The notes below the pieces were generated by a model that was not told the DNA's origin, ran no database searches, and saw nothing but the letters and a program-made list of their open reading frames with translations. DNA of 64,000 bases from JAKIYB01 sp964590255. GTDB lineage: Bacteria > Armatimonadota > Hebobacteria > CAIYQO01. Positions 34,271 through 42,987 of the stretch are shown in pieces. The translations under genes and the position numbers were made by a program. The stretch lies in assembly GCA_964590255.1 (NCBI GenBank), contig CAZPYA010000006.1:22722-86721 (forward strand), written 5' to 3'. Within the stretch, counting starts at the first letter, position 1. Every line of letters begins with the position of its first letter.

Positions 34271-35765
34271 TTACAGATACGCCCCCGTCCACGCCCCGCC
34301 CCGCGCGAGATGCGCCTCGATCTCCGCCGGGTTGCTCTTCCCGTCCGCCCCGTGGGGCAGGTGCGGCCAGGTGTTGCCGTAGCGCGTGGTGCGCAGCAGC
34401 CAGTCGAGGAGGGTGCGGCGGAGCGCTTCGCGAACAGCGGCATACTCTGGAGCAGTGCCGAGGTTGGTCATCTCCCATGGGTCGTTGACCACGTCGTAGA
34501 GTTCGCTGTCGTCGATGCCTTCACGATACATGCCGATGGGGCGGTGGGTGAGGCTCCACGCCTTCGTGCGCACGGTGCGGCTCCAGGGGAATTCTGCGAA
34601 TATGGCGTCGCGCACGGGCGTCGTGTCGCCGCGCAGCATGGCGGCAATATTCAGGCCGTCCACCGTGTCGGGGCAGGACACGCCGGCCAGCGCGCACAGC
34701 GTGGGGAAAAGGTCGATGCTCTCCACCAGCTCATCCACCGTGCCGTGCGAAAAATCGCCGTCGGGCCAAACCCAGATGAAAGGCGTGCGCAGGATAGCCC
34801 CGTAGCTGATGCCCGGCGCTTTCTCCAGGAAACCGTGTTCGAGGGCGAAATCGCCGTGGTCGGTGCAGTAGACGACGATGGTGTCGTCATCCAGGCCCCC
34901 CCTCGCGCAGCGTGCGCCGCAACTCGCCCACCATATGGTCCACCTGCGAGACGCAGCCGTAGTACCCCTGCAGCTTGCGCCGGCGCACGTTGTCGTACCC
35001 CGCCTCGCCGAAATGCGCCCCATATCGGCGCATCCACTCGATCATCCACTGCTGCGGGAGCGGCTTGCTCGATAGGTCCTCGTCAGCGCTGAGCGGCAGC
35101 TCCAGCTCCACGCCGTCATACAGCTCCCAGAATTCCGGCACGGGGATGTAGTTTTCGTGCGGGTGCAGGCAATCGATCTGGTAAACGAATGGCTGCCCGG
35201 CGGGTTTCTCGGCGAGGAACTCGCGGAAGCTATGCAGGCAGTAACCCTCGTAGCTGTCGTCAAAGGTGAGGCGCGACGGGCGGCCGTCCAACGATTGCAC
35301 ATGCCCGTCCCAGGCTTCATCGTCGCGCAGGTGCAGCAGGCCTTTTGCCTCCAGATAGCGGCTGTAGGCATCGCCGGCACTCAGCCCATGACCGGCAACG
35401 GTCTCCTCGTGCAGGTTGCGGTAGTCGTCGCAATGCGGCGCCAGCCACCTGTCCTGCACGTGAATGTGCCCGATGATGCCGGTGCGGTACCCCGCCCCAT
35501 GAAACGCGCTCATCATCGACGGCAGGCCATCCGGCAGCGCCTCGTTGCCGCTCAAACCGTAGATGCCGTGGTTGTGCACGTATTGCCCGGTGAGATAGCA
35601 CATGCGGCTGGGGCTGCAGATGGGGTTCTGCACGAACGCCCGGGTGAAATGCACCCCGTCGCCGGCCAGCGCGTCCAGGTGCGGCGTGCGCACCTGCGGG
35701 TGGCCGTTCACGCCCAGGCAGCGGGCGTTGTGCTGGTCAGATTTGACAATGAGGATGTTGGGCAT
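34271..35765 (-). pseudogene. Type I sulfatase disrupted by a one-base insertion in a G7 run
   Basis: The start is ATG 35765 (MPNILIVKSDQHNARCLG). The active-site 'ICSPSRMCYLTG' carries the Cys that becomes formylglycine, and 'VKSDQHN' has the metal-binding Asp. Frame one continues to 'LRRTLREGGPG' and stops at about 34887. The rest ('GLDDDTIVVYCTDHGDFALEHGFLEKAPGISYG...') continues in another frame down to 34271, with the second metal-site motif 'CTDHGD'. The break coincides with seven consecutive C residues on the plus strand (34896-34902); six would restore the frame. It could be a homopolymer sequencing error, a true mutation or slippage. If intact, about 500 aa, acting on sulfated glycans. 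No signal peptide is seen. Confidence 0.85.
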
Positions 35766-35783
35766 GGGACGCACCTGAAATAG

Positions 35784-35814
35784 AAAAACCCCCCTCTCCT
35801 CGGGGAGAGGGGGG
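35784..35814 (-). terminator. Intrinsic terminator of the flotillin gene
   Basis: An 11-bp stem CCCCCCTCTCC/GGAGAGGGGGG (35789-35799, 35804-35814) with a TCGG loop, followed on the minus strand by five U residues (A-run 35784-35788). It is also a copy of the CCCTCTCC repeat core. Confidence 0.85.
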
Positions 35815-35828
35815 CAGGGGGTGAGAGG

Positions 35829-37289
35829 TTACGCTTCCGGGGTCGGGGGCGTGCCGCCGACCATGCCCGGAATCTTTTTCACCAGGTCTTCCAGCTTCAG
35901 GCCGGTGAGGGCTTCCACCATCGGCGGCAGTTGCGCGATGATGGTGGTGATGTCGCCGGTGACTTTGCTGGCGCCGGCATTCGGGCTGTCGCCGGTGCTC
36001 ACTACCACGATCTTCTCGGTCTTGGCCAGCGGGGCGGCGATGGCGGTGGCGATTTCCGGCAGGCGGTCGATGAACATCTGCGCAATGGCCGCCTCGTTGT
36101 ATTCGCGCCAGGCCGCGGCCTTTTTCGCCATCGCTTCCGCGGTGGCGAGACCCTGCTGGCGGATGACTTCGGCTTCGGCGAGACCGCGAGCCTTGTTGGC
36201 GTCCGCTTCCGCGGTACCGGTGGCGCGGATGGCATCAGCCTGCCCCTGTGCGGTGGCGCGCAGGCGATACTGTTCGGCGTCGGCGAGTTGCTGAATGCGG
36301 TAGCGTTCGGCGTCGGCCGGACGCTCGATGGTGGCGGTGAGTTCCTTTTCCCGGCGCTGGATTTCCTTCTCCTGCACCTGGATGAGGTTGTCCTTTTCCA
36401 CCACCTGCACCTTCACCTGCTCGGCGGTGACGAGCTGCTGCGTCTGGTAGCGCTGCAGGTCGTAGGCCAGGTCGGCTTCCGCCTTCTTCTGGTTCACCGA
36501 CGCGGTGTATTCGGCCAGTTTCATTTTGTAGTCGCGGTCCGCTTCGGCGATCTGCGTGTCGGCGGCGTATTTCGCCGTCTGCCCTTCCTGGTTCGCCTGG
36601 GCGGAACGGATGATGGCGTCGCGGTTGGCTTCCGCTTCGCCGATGGTGGCGTCGCGCTTCACCTGGGCGATGCGCGGCTTGCCGAGGGCGTCCAGGTAGC
36701 CCTGAGTGTCGCGGATGTCGCGGATGGTGAAGCTGACGATCTGCAGGCCCATGTTGGCCAGGTCGGTGGCGGCGACGTCCTGCACGCGCTGGGCGAACTT
36801 GTCGCGTTCGCGGTATATCTCTTCCACCGTCATCATGCCCAGGATGGCGCGCAAGTGGCCTTCCACCGTCTGCAGCGCGATCTGGCGGATCTGCGCCGAG
36901 CCCATGCTGAGGAACTGCTCGGCGGCGGTGCCGATGGAGACGTCATCGTTGCGCACCTTGATCTGCGCGATGCCGTCCACCTGCACGGGCACGCCCATCA
37001 CCGTATACACTTCCGGGGTGCGCACTTCCAGCGTCATCAGCTCGAGGCTCATCACCTCGGCCTTTTCGATGACCGGCAGCACGAAGGTGCCGCCGCCGCG
37101 CACCAGGCGGAAGCCGACGGAGGTCGGCCGACCGTCTGGCCCGCGCACGATGCGCCGGCGCCCGGAGACGATGAGCACCTGGTTCGGGCCCACCTTCACC
37201 CACCAATGGGCGACCAGCGAGAGGATCACGATGACGACGATCACGAAGATCACCGCCGCGAAAATGACGTTCGGATCCAGTGGTGGCAT
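35829..37289 (-). CDS. Flotillin/SPFH (Band 7) membrane scaffold protein
   Basis: The 486-aa product has an N-terminal membrane helix ('VIFAAVIFVIVVIVILSLVAHWW'), then the SPFH domain at about 35-210 ('VGPNQVLIVSGRRRIVRGPDG', 'GGGTFVLPVIEKAEVMSLELMTLEVRTPEVYTVMGVPVQVDGIAQIKV', 'TVEGHLRAILGMMTVEEIYRERDKFAQRV'). A long Glu/Ala-rich coiled coil with EA repeats follows (about 215-430), and a hydrophobic C-terminal oligomerisation segment. This is the arrangement of bacterial FloT/YqiK. These proteins organise membrane microdomains. It has its own promoter and terminator. No NfeD partner gene is adjacent. Confidence 0.93.
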   Translation of the reverse strand: MPPLDPNVIFAAVIFVIVVIVILSLVAHWWVKVGPNQVLIVSGRRRIVRGPDGRPTSVGFRLVRGGGTFVLPVIEKAEVMSLELMTLEVRTPEVYTVMGVPVQVDGIAQIKVRNDDVSIGTAAEQFLSMGSAQIRQIALQTVEGHLRAILGMMTVEEIYRERDKFAQRVQDVAATDLANMGLQIVSFTIRDIRDTQGYLDALGKPRIAQVKRDATIGEAEANRDAIIRSAQANQEGQTAKYAADTQIAEADRDYKMKLAEYTASVNQKKAEADLAYDLQRYQTQQLVTAEQVKVQVVEKDNLIQVQEKEIQRREKELTATIERPADAERYRIQQLADAEQYRLRATAQGQADAIRATGTAEADANKARGLAEAEVIRQQGLATAEAMAKKAAAWREYNEAAIAQMFIDRLPEIATAIAAPLAKTEKIVVVSTGDSPNAGASKVTGDITTIIAQLPPMVEALTGLKLEDLVKKIPGMVGGTPPTPEA

Positions 37290-37362
37290 ACTATAACTCC
37301 TTTACTGACAGTGACGTCCTGCCACATCTCTCCTGGGGGAGGAACCATTCGCTCCCGCCGCT

Positions 37363-37391
37363 GAGATAAACACGATAAGTGCGAACGTCAA
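37363..37391 (-). promoter_or_regulatory. Promoter of the flotillin gene
   Basis: On the minus strand TTGACG (37391-37386), a 17-base spacer, TATCTC (37368-37363), 74 bases before the start codon. Confidence 0.55.
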
Positions 37392-37660
37392 GGGGGTGGC
37401 TGCGCGAGGAACCCGGGCCTCCACGCCCTGACGTGCGTCCTGCAGCGATGGATCGAGGCCCGGCAGCGAGGAAGGCAGTGAAAGGGCCGGCGACTGGACA
37501 TCGACCGCACGCAACATTTCCCAACGTTCCACGAGCAAGCGCCGAACTCCTCTTGCCGCGAAATTTTTTCTCTCGGTTCCGTTTCCGCGCCGGAGACGGA
37601 CCCGGCAGGAAAAGCGCCGGCGTTGCCGAACAGGAATGGAAACGACCCACGGCGCGGACA
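37392..37660. other. Intergenic stretch upstream of the HEAT-repeat gene
   Basis: No gene or RNA recognised. It presumably holds the plus-strand promoter of the HEAT-repeat gene, but no convincing -35/-10 pair was found. Confidence 0.5.
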
Positions 37661-37673
37661 GGGAGGTAGAACC

Positions 37674-40583
37674 ATGCGGGCACCGGGTGCGGGGTGGCGC
37701 GTACTGGTGGTGCTGTGCGGGCTGGCGCTGGCGCTGGCGGCGCCGGCGCAGACGACGGCGCAGTTGCTGGAGCAGTTGAAAGCGGCCGACGCGGCGGCGC
37801 GGGTGACCGCCATGCAGCAGTTGGGTCGGCAGCGGGCGCGCGAGGCGGTGCCGGCGCTCATCGCCGTCACCCGCGAACACAGCCCCACGCTGCGGGCGCA
37901 GGCGGCGGCGGCGCTGGGGCAGATCGGCGACGCGCGGGCCACCCCCGCGCTGATCGCGCTGCTGGCCGACCCCTTCGCGCTAACGCGCGGCGCGGCGGCC
38001 CAGGCGCTGGGCGTGCTGAAAGACCGCGCCGCCGTGCCGGCGCTGGTGAAGGCCGCGCGCAACGCCGATTCCGGCATCCAGGCGACGGCCATCGAAGCGC
38101 TGGGACGCATCGGCGACGGCGCGGCAGCGCCCGACCTGCTGGCGCTGCTGGACGACCCCGACCCCGAGGTGCGCCGCGCCGTCAGCCTCGCCTTGCGCGC
38201 GCTGAACGACCCCCGCGCGGCCCTTGCCGGCCTGCACGACCCCGACGCCGCCACGCGGCTGGCCGCCGTGCAGGCACTGGCTCCCTTGCAAGTGCCGGAG
38301 GCCCGCTCCTCCTTCATCGCCCTGCTGCAGGACGAATCGCCCGAGGTGCGCGCGGCGGCGGCGGCGGCGCTGGGCCGCTACCCCGACGCGAAAACGCGCG
38401 ATATCCTCCTCGCCACCCTGCAGGCCAGCAAGGACGCCACAGTGCGCGCCGCCTGCCTGCAGGCGCTGGCCCCCACCCGCGACCTGCGGTTGCTGGAGCC
38501 GGTGCTGCGGATGCTGGAAGATATGCAAGACGACTACGACAATGGGCCGTTGCTGGCAGTAGCCATGGAGGTGGCGGGGCAACTGCGCGACGCCCGCGCC
38601 GTGCCGCTGCTGCTGCCGCTGCTGGGCCGGGACATTGATATCGGCAAGGAGCGCGACATCCGCGACACGCTCGACAGCGCCTTCCACCGCATCGGCACTC
38701 CAGCGCTGGTGGCGCTGCTGGCGCAACTCGCGCCCGAGATCGAGCAGCCCGACCGACAGGCCGCCATCAGCGCCCTCGGCCGCTGGCAGCACCCGCGCGC
38801 GGTGGAGCCGCTGCTGGCCCTGCTGCCCGACGCCGATGTCGGCTACGATGCCGCCGCGGCGCTGTGCAGCTCGCGCCGGTCCAGCGCATGGCTCACCCAA
38901 ACGTCCGCAGCAACTCCGCACGAGCCGATCGCCTTCAATCCACACCCGCCGAATCCCGGTGCCTGGTGCCGCGACCGCCGGCTGGAAGACTACCTGCTGG
39001 CGCACACCTCACCCACCCGCATGGATGTGTATGAGTATCTGGCGGATATGGGCAGCACGCGAGCCGTGGACCGTATCGCGGCTGCTTTGCGCGCGACGGA
39101 CGATTATCGCCGCCGTGAAGCAAAAGACGCGCTTCGCCTCTTCGCCGATCCCCGGTTGGTGGCGATTCAACTGGAATTATACACGCGCGGCTGGGGCACA
39201 ATGGGTGCATTGAAGCATACGCCTGATCCGCCGGCACTGGAGCCGTATTTCGCAGCATTCCAGCATAAGAATCCCGAGGTGCGCAAAATGATGGCTGCCG
39301 TGTTCGGCGCCATGGGCGACGCCCGCGCCGTGCCAACGCTGCTCAACCGCATCCAGCACGACCCGGATCCCGGGGTGCGCGAATATTGCGCGCTGGCGCT
39401 GGGGATGATCGGCGACACGCGGGCGGTGCCGGTGCTGCTGAACCGGCTGAGCGACCCGGTGGAGTGGGCGCGCAGCGCGGCCGCGTGGGCGCTGGGGCAG
39501 CTTGGCGACCGCCGTGCCATCATCCCGCTGCAGCAGAAGCTGAACCCAAATGACCCCCGCACCGCCGTGCGCGCCGCGCGGTCGCTGGCGCAGTTGGACG
39601 ATCCGGTGGGGGCGGAGATGCTGCTAACGCTGCTGCGCCACCAGGATGACATGGTGCGGAGTATCGCCGCGCAGACGGCACATTCGCTGCCCGGTCCGCG
39701 CGCGGTGGACGCGGCGCTGATCATCTTGGCCAGCGGCGATGAAGAGGCGCAGGCCAAGGCCACCAATCTGCTGCGCGCCATTCACGACCCCGCCGCCGTG
39801 GAGGATCTGTTGCCGTTGCTATGGCATGAGGACGCGGGCATTCGCACCGCCGCCGCCCACGCACTGGGCCGCACCGGCGCGGCGGCGGCACGCGACCCGC
39901 TGGCGGCCTGTCTTGACGCCGACGACGCGCTGGCGACCGAGGCGGCCATCGCGCTGGTGCGGCTGGGCGACGCCCGAGGATTGCCGACGGTGCTGGAGAT
40001 CGCCGCCGATCCGGCGAATGCTGTGCGAGCGGACGCGCTGCTGGCGCTGGGCGACGGGACGACGATGGTCGATCCACGCATCGCGGAGACGCTGGCGCCC
40101 GTGTTGGCCGATGTTGATCCTTTCACCGCCGCCTTCGCCGCCCGGGCGCTGGCGCGGCGCGGCGACCATCGCGGCGCGGAGCACCTGATCGCCGTGCTGG
40201 CGCAGGATGAGGACCCGGCGCTCTATTTACTCGCCGTGCCGTATCTGGCCGAAATTCGCGACCCGCGGGCCTCAGCGCCGCTGCAGGCACTGCTGCCGAA
40301 GACAACCTTCCCGGCGCGGTTGGCGATCATCGAGGCGCTGGGGGCTATCGGCAACCCGGACGCCCTGTCGCTGCTCGGCACGCTGCGCGCCCACCCCGAC
40401 CCTCGCGTGCGCGCGGCGCTGGCCCGCGGCCTGTGGGGCCAGGGGGCGGCGGCGGTGCCGCTGCTGCAAGGCCTGCGCGCCGACGCCGTCTCCACCGTGC
40501 GCGCCGCCGCCGAACGCTCAACCGCGCGCGTGCTGGGCGTGGTGGGGACGGTGATGGAAGCGGGCACGGTACCGGGGTGGTAA
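37674..40583 (+). CDS. Secreted HEAT/PBS-lyase-repeat protein
   Basis: The 969-aa product starts at ATG 37674 (GGGAGG upstream) with a signal peptide ending near 'ALAAPAQTT'. It consists of more than twenty HEAT-like repeats of about 31 residues, of the form 'R-x-x-A-x-x-A-L-G-x-I-G-D-x-R-A-x-P-x-L-x-x-L-L-x-D'. Between about residues 400 and 470 the register is lost: 'CSSRRSSAWLTQTSAATPHEPIAFNPHPPNPGAW' is a proline/serine-rich insert, and the DNA from about 38880 to 39300 is visibly less G+C-skewed than both flanks. Such solenoids mediate protein-protein contacts; the bilin-lyase activity of some relatives should not be assumed. A cytosolic HEAT protein occurs at 57.7 kb. Confidence 0.88.
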   Translation: MRAPGAGWRVLVVLCGLALALAAPAQTTAQLLEQLKAADAAARVTAMQQLGRQRAREAVPALIAVTREHSPTLRAQAAAALGQIGDARATPALIALLADPFALTRGAAAQALGVLKDRAAVPALVKAARNADSGIQATAIEALGRIGDGAAAPDLLALLDDPDPEVRRAVSLALRALNDPRAALAGLHDPDAATRLAAVQALAPLQVPEARSSFIALLQDESPEVRAAAAAALGRYPDAKTRDILLATLQASKDATVRAACLQALAPTRDLRLLEPVLRMLEDMQDDYDNGPLLAVAMEVAGQLRDARAVPLLLPLLGRDIDIGKERDIRDTLDSAFHRIGTPALVALLAQLAPEIEQPDRQAAISALGRWQHPRAVEPLLALLPDADVGYDAAAALCSSRRSSAWLTQTSAATPHEPIAFNPHPPNPGAWCRDRRLEDYLLAHTSPTRMDVYEYLADMGSTRAVDRIAAALRATDDYRRREAKDALRLFADPRLVAIQLELYTRGWGTMGALKHTPDPPALEPYFAAFQHKNPEVRKMMAAVFGAMGDARAVPTLLNRIQHDPDPGVREYCALALGMIGDTRAVPVLLNRLSDPVEWARSAAAWALGQLGDRRAIIPLQQKLNPNDPRTAVRAARSLAQLDDPVGAEMLLTLLRHQDDMVRSIAAQTAHSLPGPRAVDAALIILASGDEEAQAKATNLLRAIHDPAAVEDLLPLLWHEDAGIRTAAAHALGRTGAAAARDPLAACLDADDALATEAAIALVRLGDARGLPTVLEIAADPANAVRADALLALGDGTTMVDPRIAETLAPVLADVDPFTAAFAARALARRGDHRGAEHLIAVLAQDEDPALYLLAVPYLAEIRDPRASAPLQALLPKTTFPARLAIIEALGAIGNPDALSLLGTLRAHPDPRVRAALARGLWGQGAAAVPLLQGLRADAVSTVRAAAERSTARVLGVVGTVMEAGTVPGW

Positions 40584-40631
40584 CAAAAAGGGCCGAAGGC
40601 CCGGCAGCCGATAGTGCATCACCGCAATGAT

Positions 40632-40823
40632 TATGTCATTTCCCCTCTCCCAGAATTGGGAGAGGGGCAGGGGTGAGGGCGCGCGCGGGAGCGCGCAACG
40701 AGAACAGATTCACTGCGATCAGATGCTCGCCACGGTAGTAATGCGGAATGTCGTTGCGCGCTCCCGCGCGCGCCCTCATCCCCAACCCTTCTCCCAATCC
40801 TGGGAGAAGGGAGGACCGGAGAT
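40632..40823. mobile_element. Compound palindromic element with 27-bp arms and likely 8-bp target duplication
   Basis: Perfect inverted arms at 40675-40701 and 40751-40777; each outer end carries a CCCTCTCCC-type hairpin. The element is flanked by GCAATGAT at 40624-40631 and 40824-40831, exactly 200 bases apart. It fills most of the 339-base gap between converging genes. The rest shows only a short GGGCC hairpin after the HEAT gene. Confidence 0.75.
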
Positions 40824-40922
40824 GCAATGATACTCCGTATATTTACCTTGGTGGGATACTCACAGCTTCGGCCTCTTCGGGGCAAGAAACCCCCTAGCCA
40901 TGCACGCCATTTCGGATGTTCG

Positions 40923-42128
40923 CTAAGGTTTTTCGTAAACCACTTCGCCGTTCACCCACGTCATTGCCGGCGTCAGGTCGTCATCCCACAGCACCAGGTC
41001 GGCGAGGGCGCCGGCCTTTAGCGTGCCCTGGCGGGTGAGGCCGAGGAGGCGGGCTGGGTTGGCGGTGGCCATAGCCCACACCTGCGCGGGGGGCAGGTCG
41101 AGCCACTGTAGCAGGTTGCGCAGGCCGGCATCCATGGTGAGGGCGCTGCCGGCCAGCGCGCCGGCCATGGGGTGGTCGCCACCGATGCGCGCGCCCTGGC
41201 CCGGCGCCACACGCACGGGGTAGCCCCATGGCGTGTCGTACGTGCCGGCGGGCAGGCCGGCGCCGATGTTCGCGTCGGTGATGAGCATGACATGCTGAAA
41301 ACCCTTAGCGGCGAGGGCGGCGCGGATGGCCATCGGGTGCACATGCACGCCGTCGGCGATGAAGTCGACGCTGGCGCGGGGGTCGGCGAGGATAGCCTCC
41401 ACCGCGCCCACCGGCCGCGCGCCCGGCTCCGTCTCCGCCGGCAGGTGAAAGACGTCGTAGAAATGGGTGGCGTGCACCGCCCCGGCGTCGATGGCCGCCG
41501 CCGTCTGTTCGGCGTCGGCGCGGGTGTGGGTGATGAAGGGCACCACGCCCCGCTCGCGCAGCCGCTCCACCACCGGCAAGATGCCCGGCGTGTCCGGGCT
41601 GATGGACATCACTGCCATGCGCCCGCGGCAGGCCGACAGCAACTCTTCCAGCAGGCCCACGTCGCCCGGCAGCGTGGCGCACCCCGCCCCCGCCAGCGCC
41701 ATAAACGGCCCCTCCAGGTGCAGCCCCGGCATGCGCGCGCCCGGCACCGTCGGCAAGGCGTCGGCGGTCTCCTCCAGGTGGGCGAGGAGCTTTGGCCCCA
41801 TTTCGCGCGGCACCAGCGTCGGCAGCACGCACGTCGTCCCGAACGCCGGCAACATCGCCCCCGCCGTCCGCAGCGCCTCCACCCCGGCATCGAACATCGC
41901 CAACCCGATGCCATGCACGTGCATGTCGATGAGTCCCGGCGACAACAGCCGCCCGCGGCCGTTGATGCGCACGATGTCTGAAAGATGGTCACTGTCTGGA
42001 ACAGGGCGGGAGCCCGGCTCGCTCACCCACACAGCCGTAATCACCCCCCCCTCCACCAGCAGGCTACCAGGCCGGATCACCTCGCCGGGGAGGACGAGCA
42101 GGACGTTGTCGATGTGCAAAGTGGTCAT
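40923..42128 (-). CDS. nagA: N-acetylglucosamine-6-phosphate deacetylase
   Basis: The 401-aa product starts at ATG 42128 (MTTLHIDNVLLVLPG); the upstream in-frame extension looks non-coding. Family motifs: 'GLIDMHVHGIG' (metal site), 'GLHLEGPFMA', 'HATHFYDVF' where the usual form is HLFNAM, 'DFIADGVHVHP', and 'LITDANIGAG' with the catalytic Asp. The enzyme removes acetate from GlcNAc-6-P in amino-sugar catabolism and cell-wall recycling. No nagB, PTS or nagK is adjacent. Residues around 38-48 (PGSRPVPDSDH) are encoded by a short DNA repeat also found at 28496 and look like an insertion just before the conserved 'GRGRLLSPG'. The altered HATHFYDVF motif leaves open a different amidohydrolase substrate. 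Confidence 0.88.
   Translation of the reverse strand: MTTLHIDNVLLVLPGEVIRPGSLLVEGGVITAVWVSEPGSRPVPDSDHLSDIVRINGRGRLLSPGLIDMHVHGIGLAMFDAGVEALRTAGAMLPAFGTTCVLPTLVPREMGPKLLAHLEETADALPTVPGARMPGLHLEGPFMALAGAGCATLPGDVGLLEELLSACRGRMAVMSISPDTPGILPVVERLRERGVVPFITHTRADAEQTAAAIDAGAVHATHFYDVFHLPAETEPGARPVGAVEAILADPRASVDFIADGVHVHPMAIRAALAAKGFQHVMLITDANIGAGLPAGTYDTPWGYPVRVAPGQGARIGGDHPMAGALAGSALTMDAGLRNLLQWLDLPPAQVWAMATANPARLLGLTRQGTLKAGALADLVLWDDDLTPAMTWVNGEVVYEKP
41995..42012 (-). repeat. Dispersed 18-bp repeat inside the nagA coding region
   Basis: Identical to 28496-28513. It is in frame and adds Pro/Ser/Asp-rich residues to a loop of NagA. Confidence 0.6.
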
Positions 42129-42208
42129 GGAGCTAAGATTCGGGGTGGGGGGGAGGCTTCCTGCGTGTCTGACTGCGATGCCATGAGGTAAATCCACTAT
42201 GTTTGATA

Positions 42209-42237
42209 TTGACATCCGTCATGTTTTTGGGTATGAT
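42209..42237 (+). promoter_or_regulatory. Near-consensus sigma-70 promoter
   Basis: TTGACA (42209-42214), exactly 17 bases, TATGAT (42232-42237). Transcription should begin near 42244, at the head of a compact structured RNA. Confidence 0.85.
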
Positions 42238-42243
42238 TTTGTT

Positions 42244-42319
42244 GCAGTGAAAACTGTTACCCCCCCAATCGCTTCGGTGGTTGGGTGCGAGACCGCTTTC
42301 GGGCGGTCTCGCGTTTTTT
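42244..42319 (+). ncRNA. Candidate small structured RNA or attenuator leader
   Basis: From the predicted start site three hairpins follow without gaps of note. First CAGT-GAAA-ACTG (42245-42256), with a GNRA-type loop. Second CCAATCGC-TTCG-GTGGTTGG (42265-42284), with a UUCG loop and G-U pairs. Third a 10-bp G+C stem (42287-42296 with 42303-42312) followed by six U residues (42314-42319), an intrinsic terminator. The NYN nuclease start codon comes three bases later. The unit could be a free RNA of about 76 nt, or a leader that attenuates the nuclease gene. It matches no family I know. Confidence 0.6.
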
Positions 42320-42321
42320 CT

Positions 42322-42957
42322 ATGTATCGAACTTCCATCTATATCGATGGCTTCAATTTGTATTATCGAGCGCTAAAGGACACGCCCTACAAGTGGCTCG
42401 ATCTCGAAGCGCTGTCGCATCTGCTGCTGCCGAAAAACGATATCCTGTGCATAAAATACTTCACTGCACTCGTGGCTGCGCGACAGCGCGATCCTGACCA
42501 GCCTATCCGCCAGCAAACTTACCTCCGTGCCATCCAGTCATCGCCGCTCGTTGACATCATATATGGATTCTTTCGTCCTCCCACACCGGTCCGCATGCCG
42601 TTGGCGTATCCGCTGGCAGGTGGCCCCAACACCGTCGAGGTGCTGAAGACTGAGGAAAAAGGTTCGGATGTCAATCTCGCGACGCATCTCCTCTGGGACG
42701 CCGTGCAAAATCGGTATGACGTAGCTGCGGTCATCTCCAACGATTCGGATTTGGTATGTGCCATCCGTATTGCTCGCGAGGAACTCGGTAAACGAATTGT
42801 CGTATTGAATCCATCACGCAACAATCAGAGTGTTGAATTACAGCAGGTTTCGCATTATCTGAAGGTGATTCGCCAGACGCATGTGGCACAATGCCAGTTT
42901 TCTAACCCGCTTATTACGCCGAGTGGCCAGCAGATCCACAAGCCGGCTACCTGGTAG
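42322..42957 (+). CDS. NYN-domain (PIN-like) nuclease
   Basis: The 211-aa product starts 'MYRTSIYIDGFNLYYRALKD', the classic NYN N-terminus with its metal-binding Asp and Asn. Further motifs are 'EEKGSDVNLATHLLWDAVQNRYDVAAVISNDSDLVCAIR', carrying the other acidic residues, and 'GKRIVVLNPS'. NYN proteins are predicted endoribonucleases related to PIN domains. The start codon directly follows the U-tract of an intrinsic terminator and has no Shine-Dalgarno sequence, so expression must depend on read-through or another signal. The DNA from here to about 43450 is less G+C-rich than its neighbours, hinting at later acquisition. Confidence 0.9.
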   Translation: MYRTSIYIDGFNLYYRALKDTPYKWLDLEALSHLLLPKNDILCIKYFTALVAARQRDPDQPIRQQTYLRAIQSSPLVDIIYGFFRPPTPVRMPLAYPLAGGPNTVEVLKTEEKGSDVNLATHLLWDAVQNRYDVAAVISNDSDLVCAIRIAREELGKRIVVLNPSRNNQSVELQQVSHYLKVIRQTHVAQCQFSNPLITPSGQQIHKPATW

Positions 42958-42987
42958 TCGCGATGGTCTTTCGTACTTCGTTTGACC

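Noticed and set aside
12815..40812. CCCTCTCC repeats considered as a CRISPR array or one tandem repeat
   Set aside because: Copies are isolated, kilobases apart, palindromic, and without regular spacers; no cas genes.
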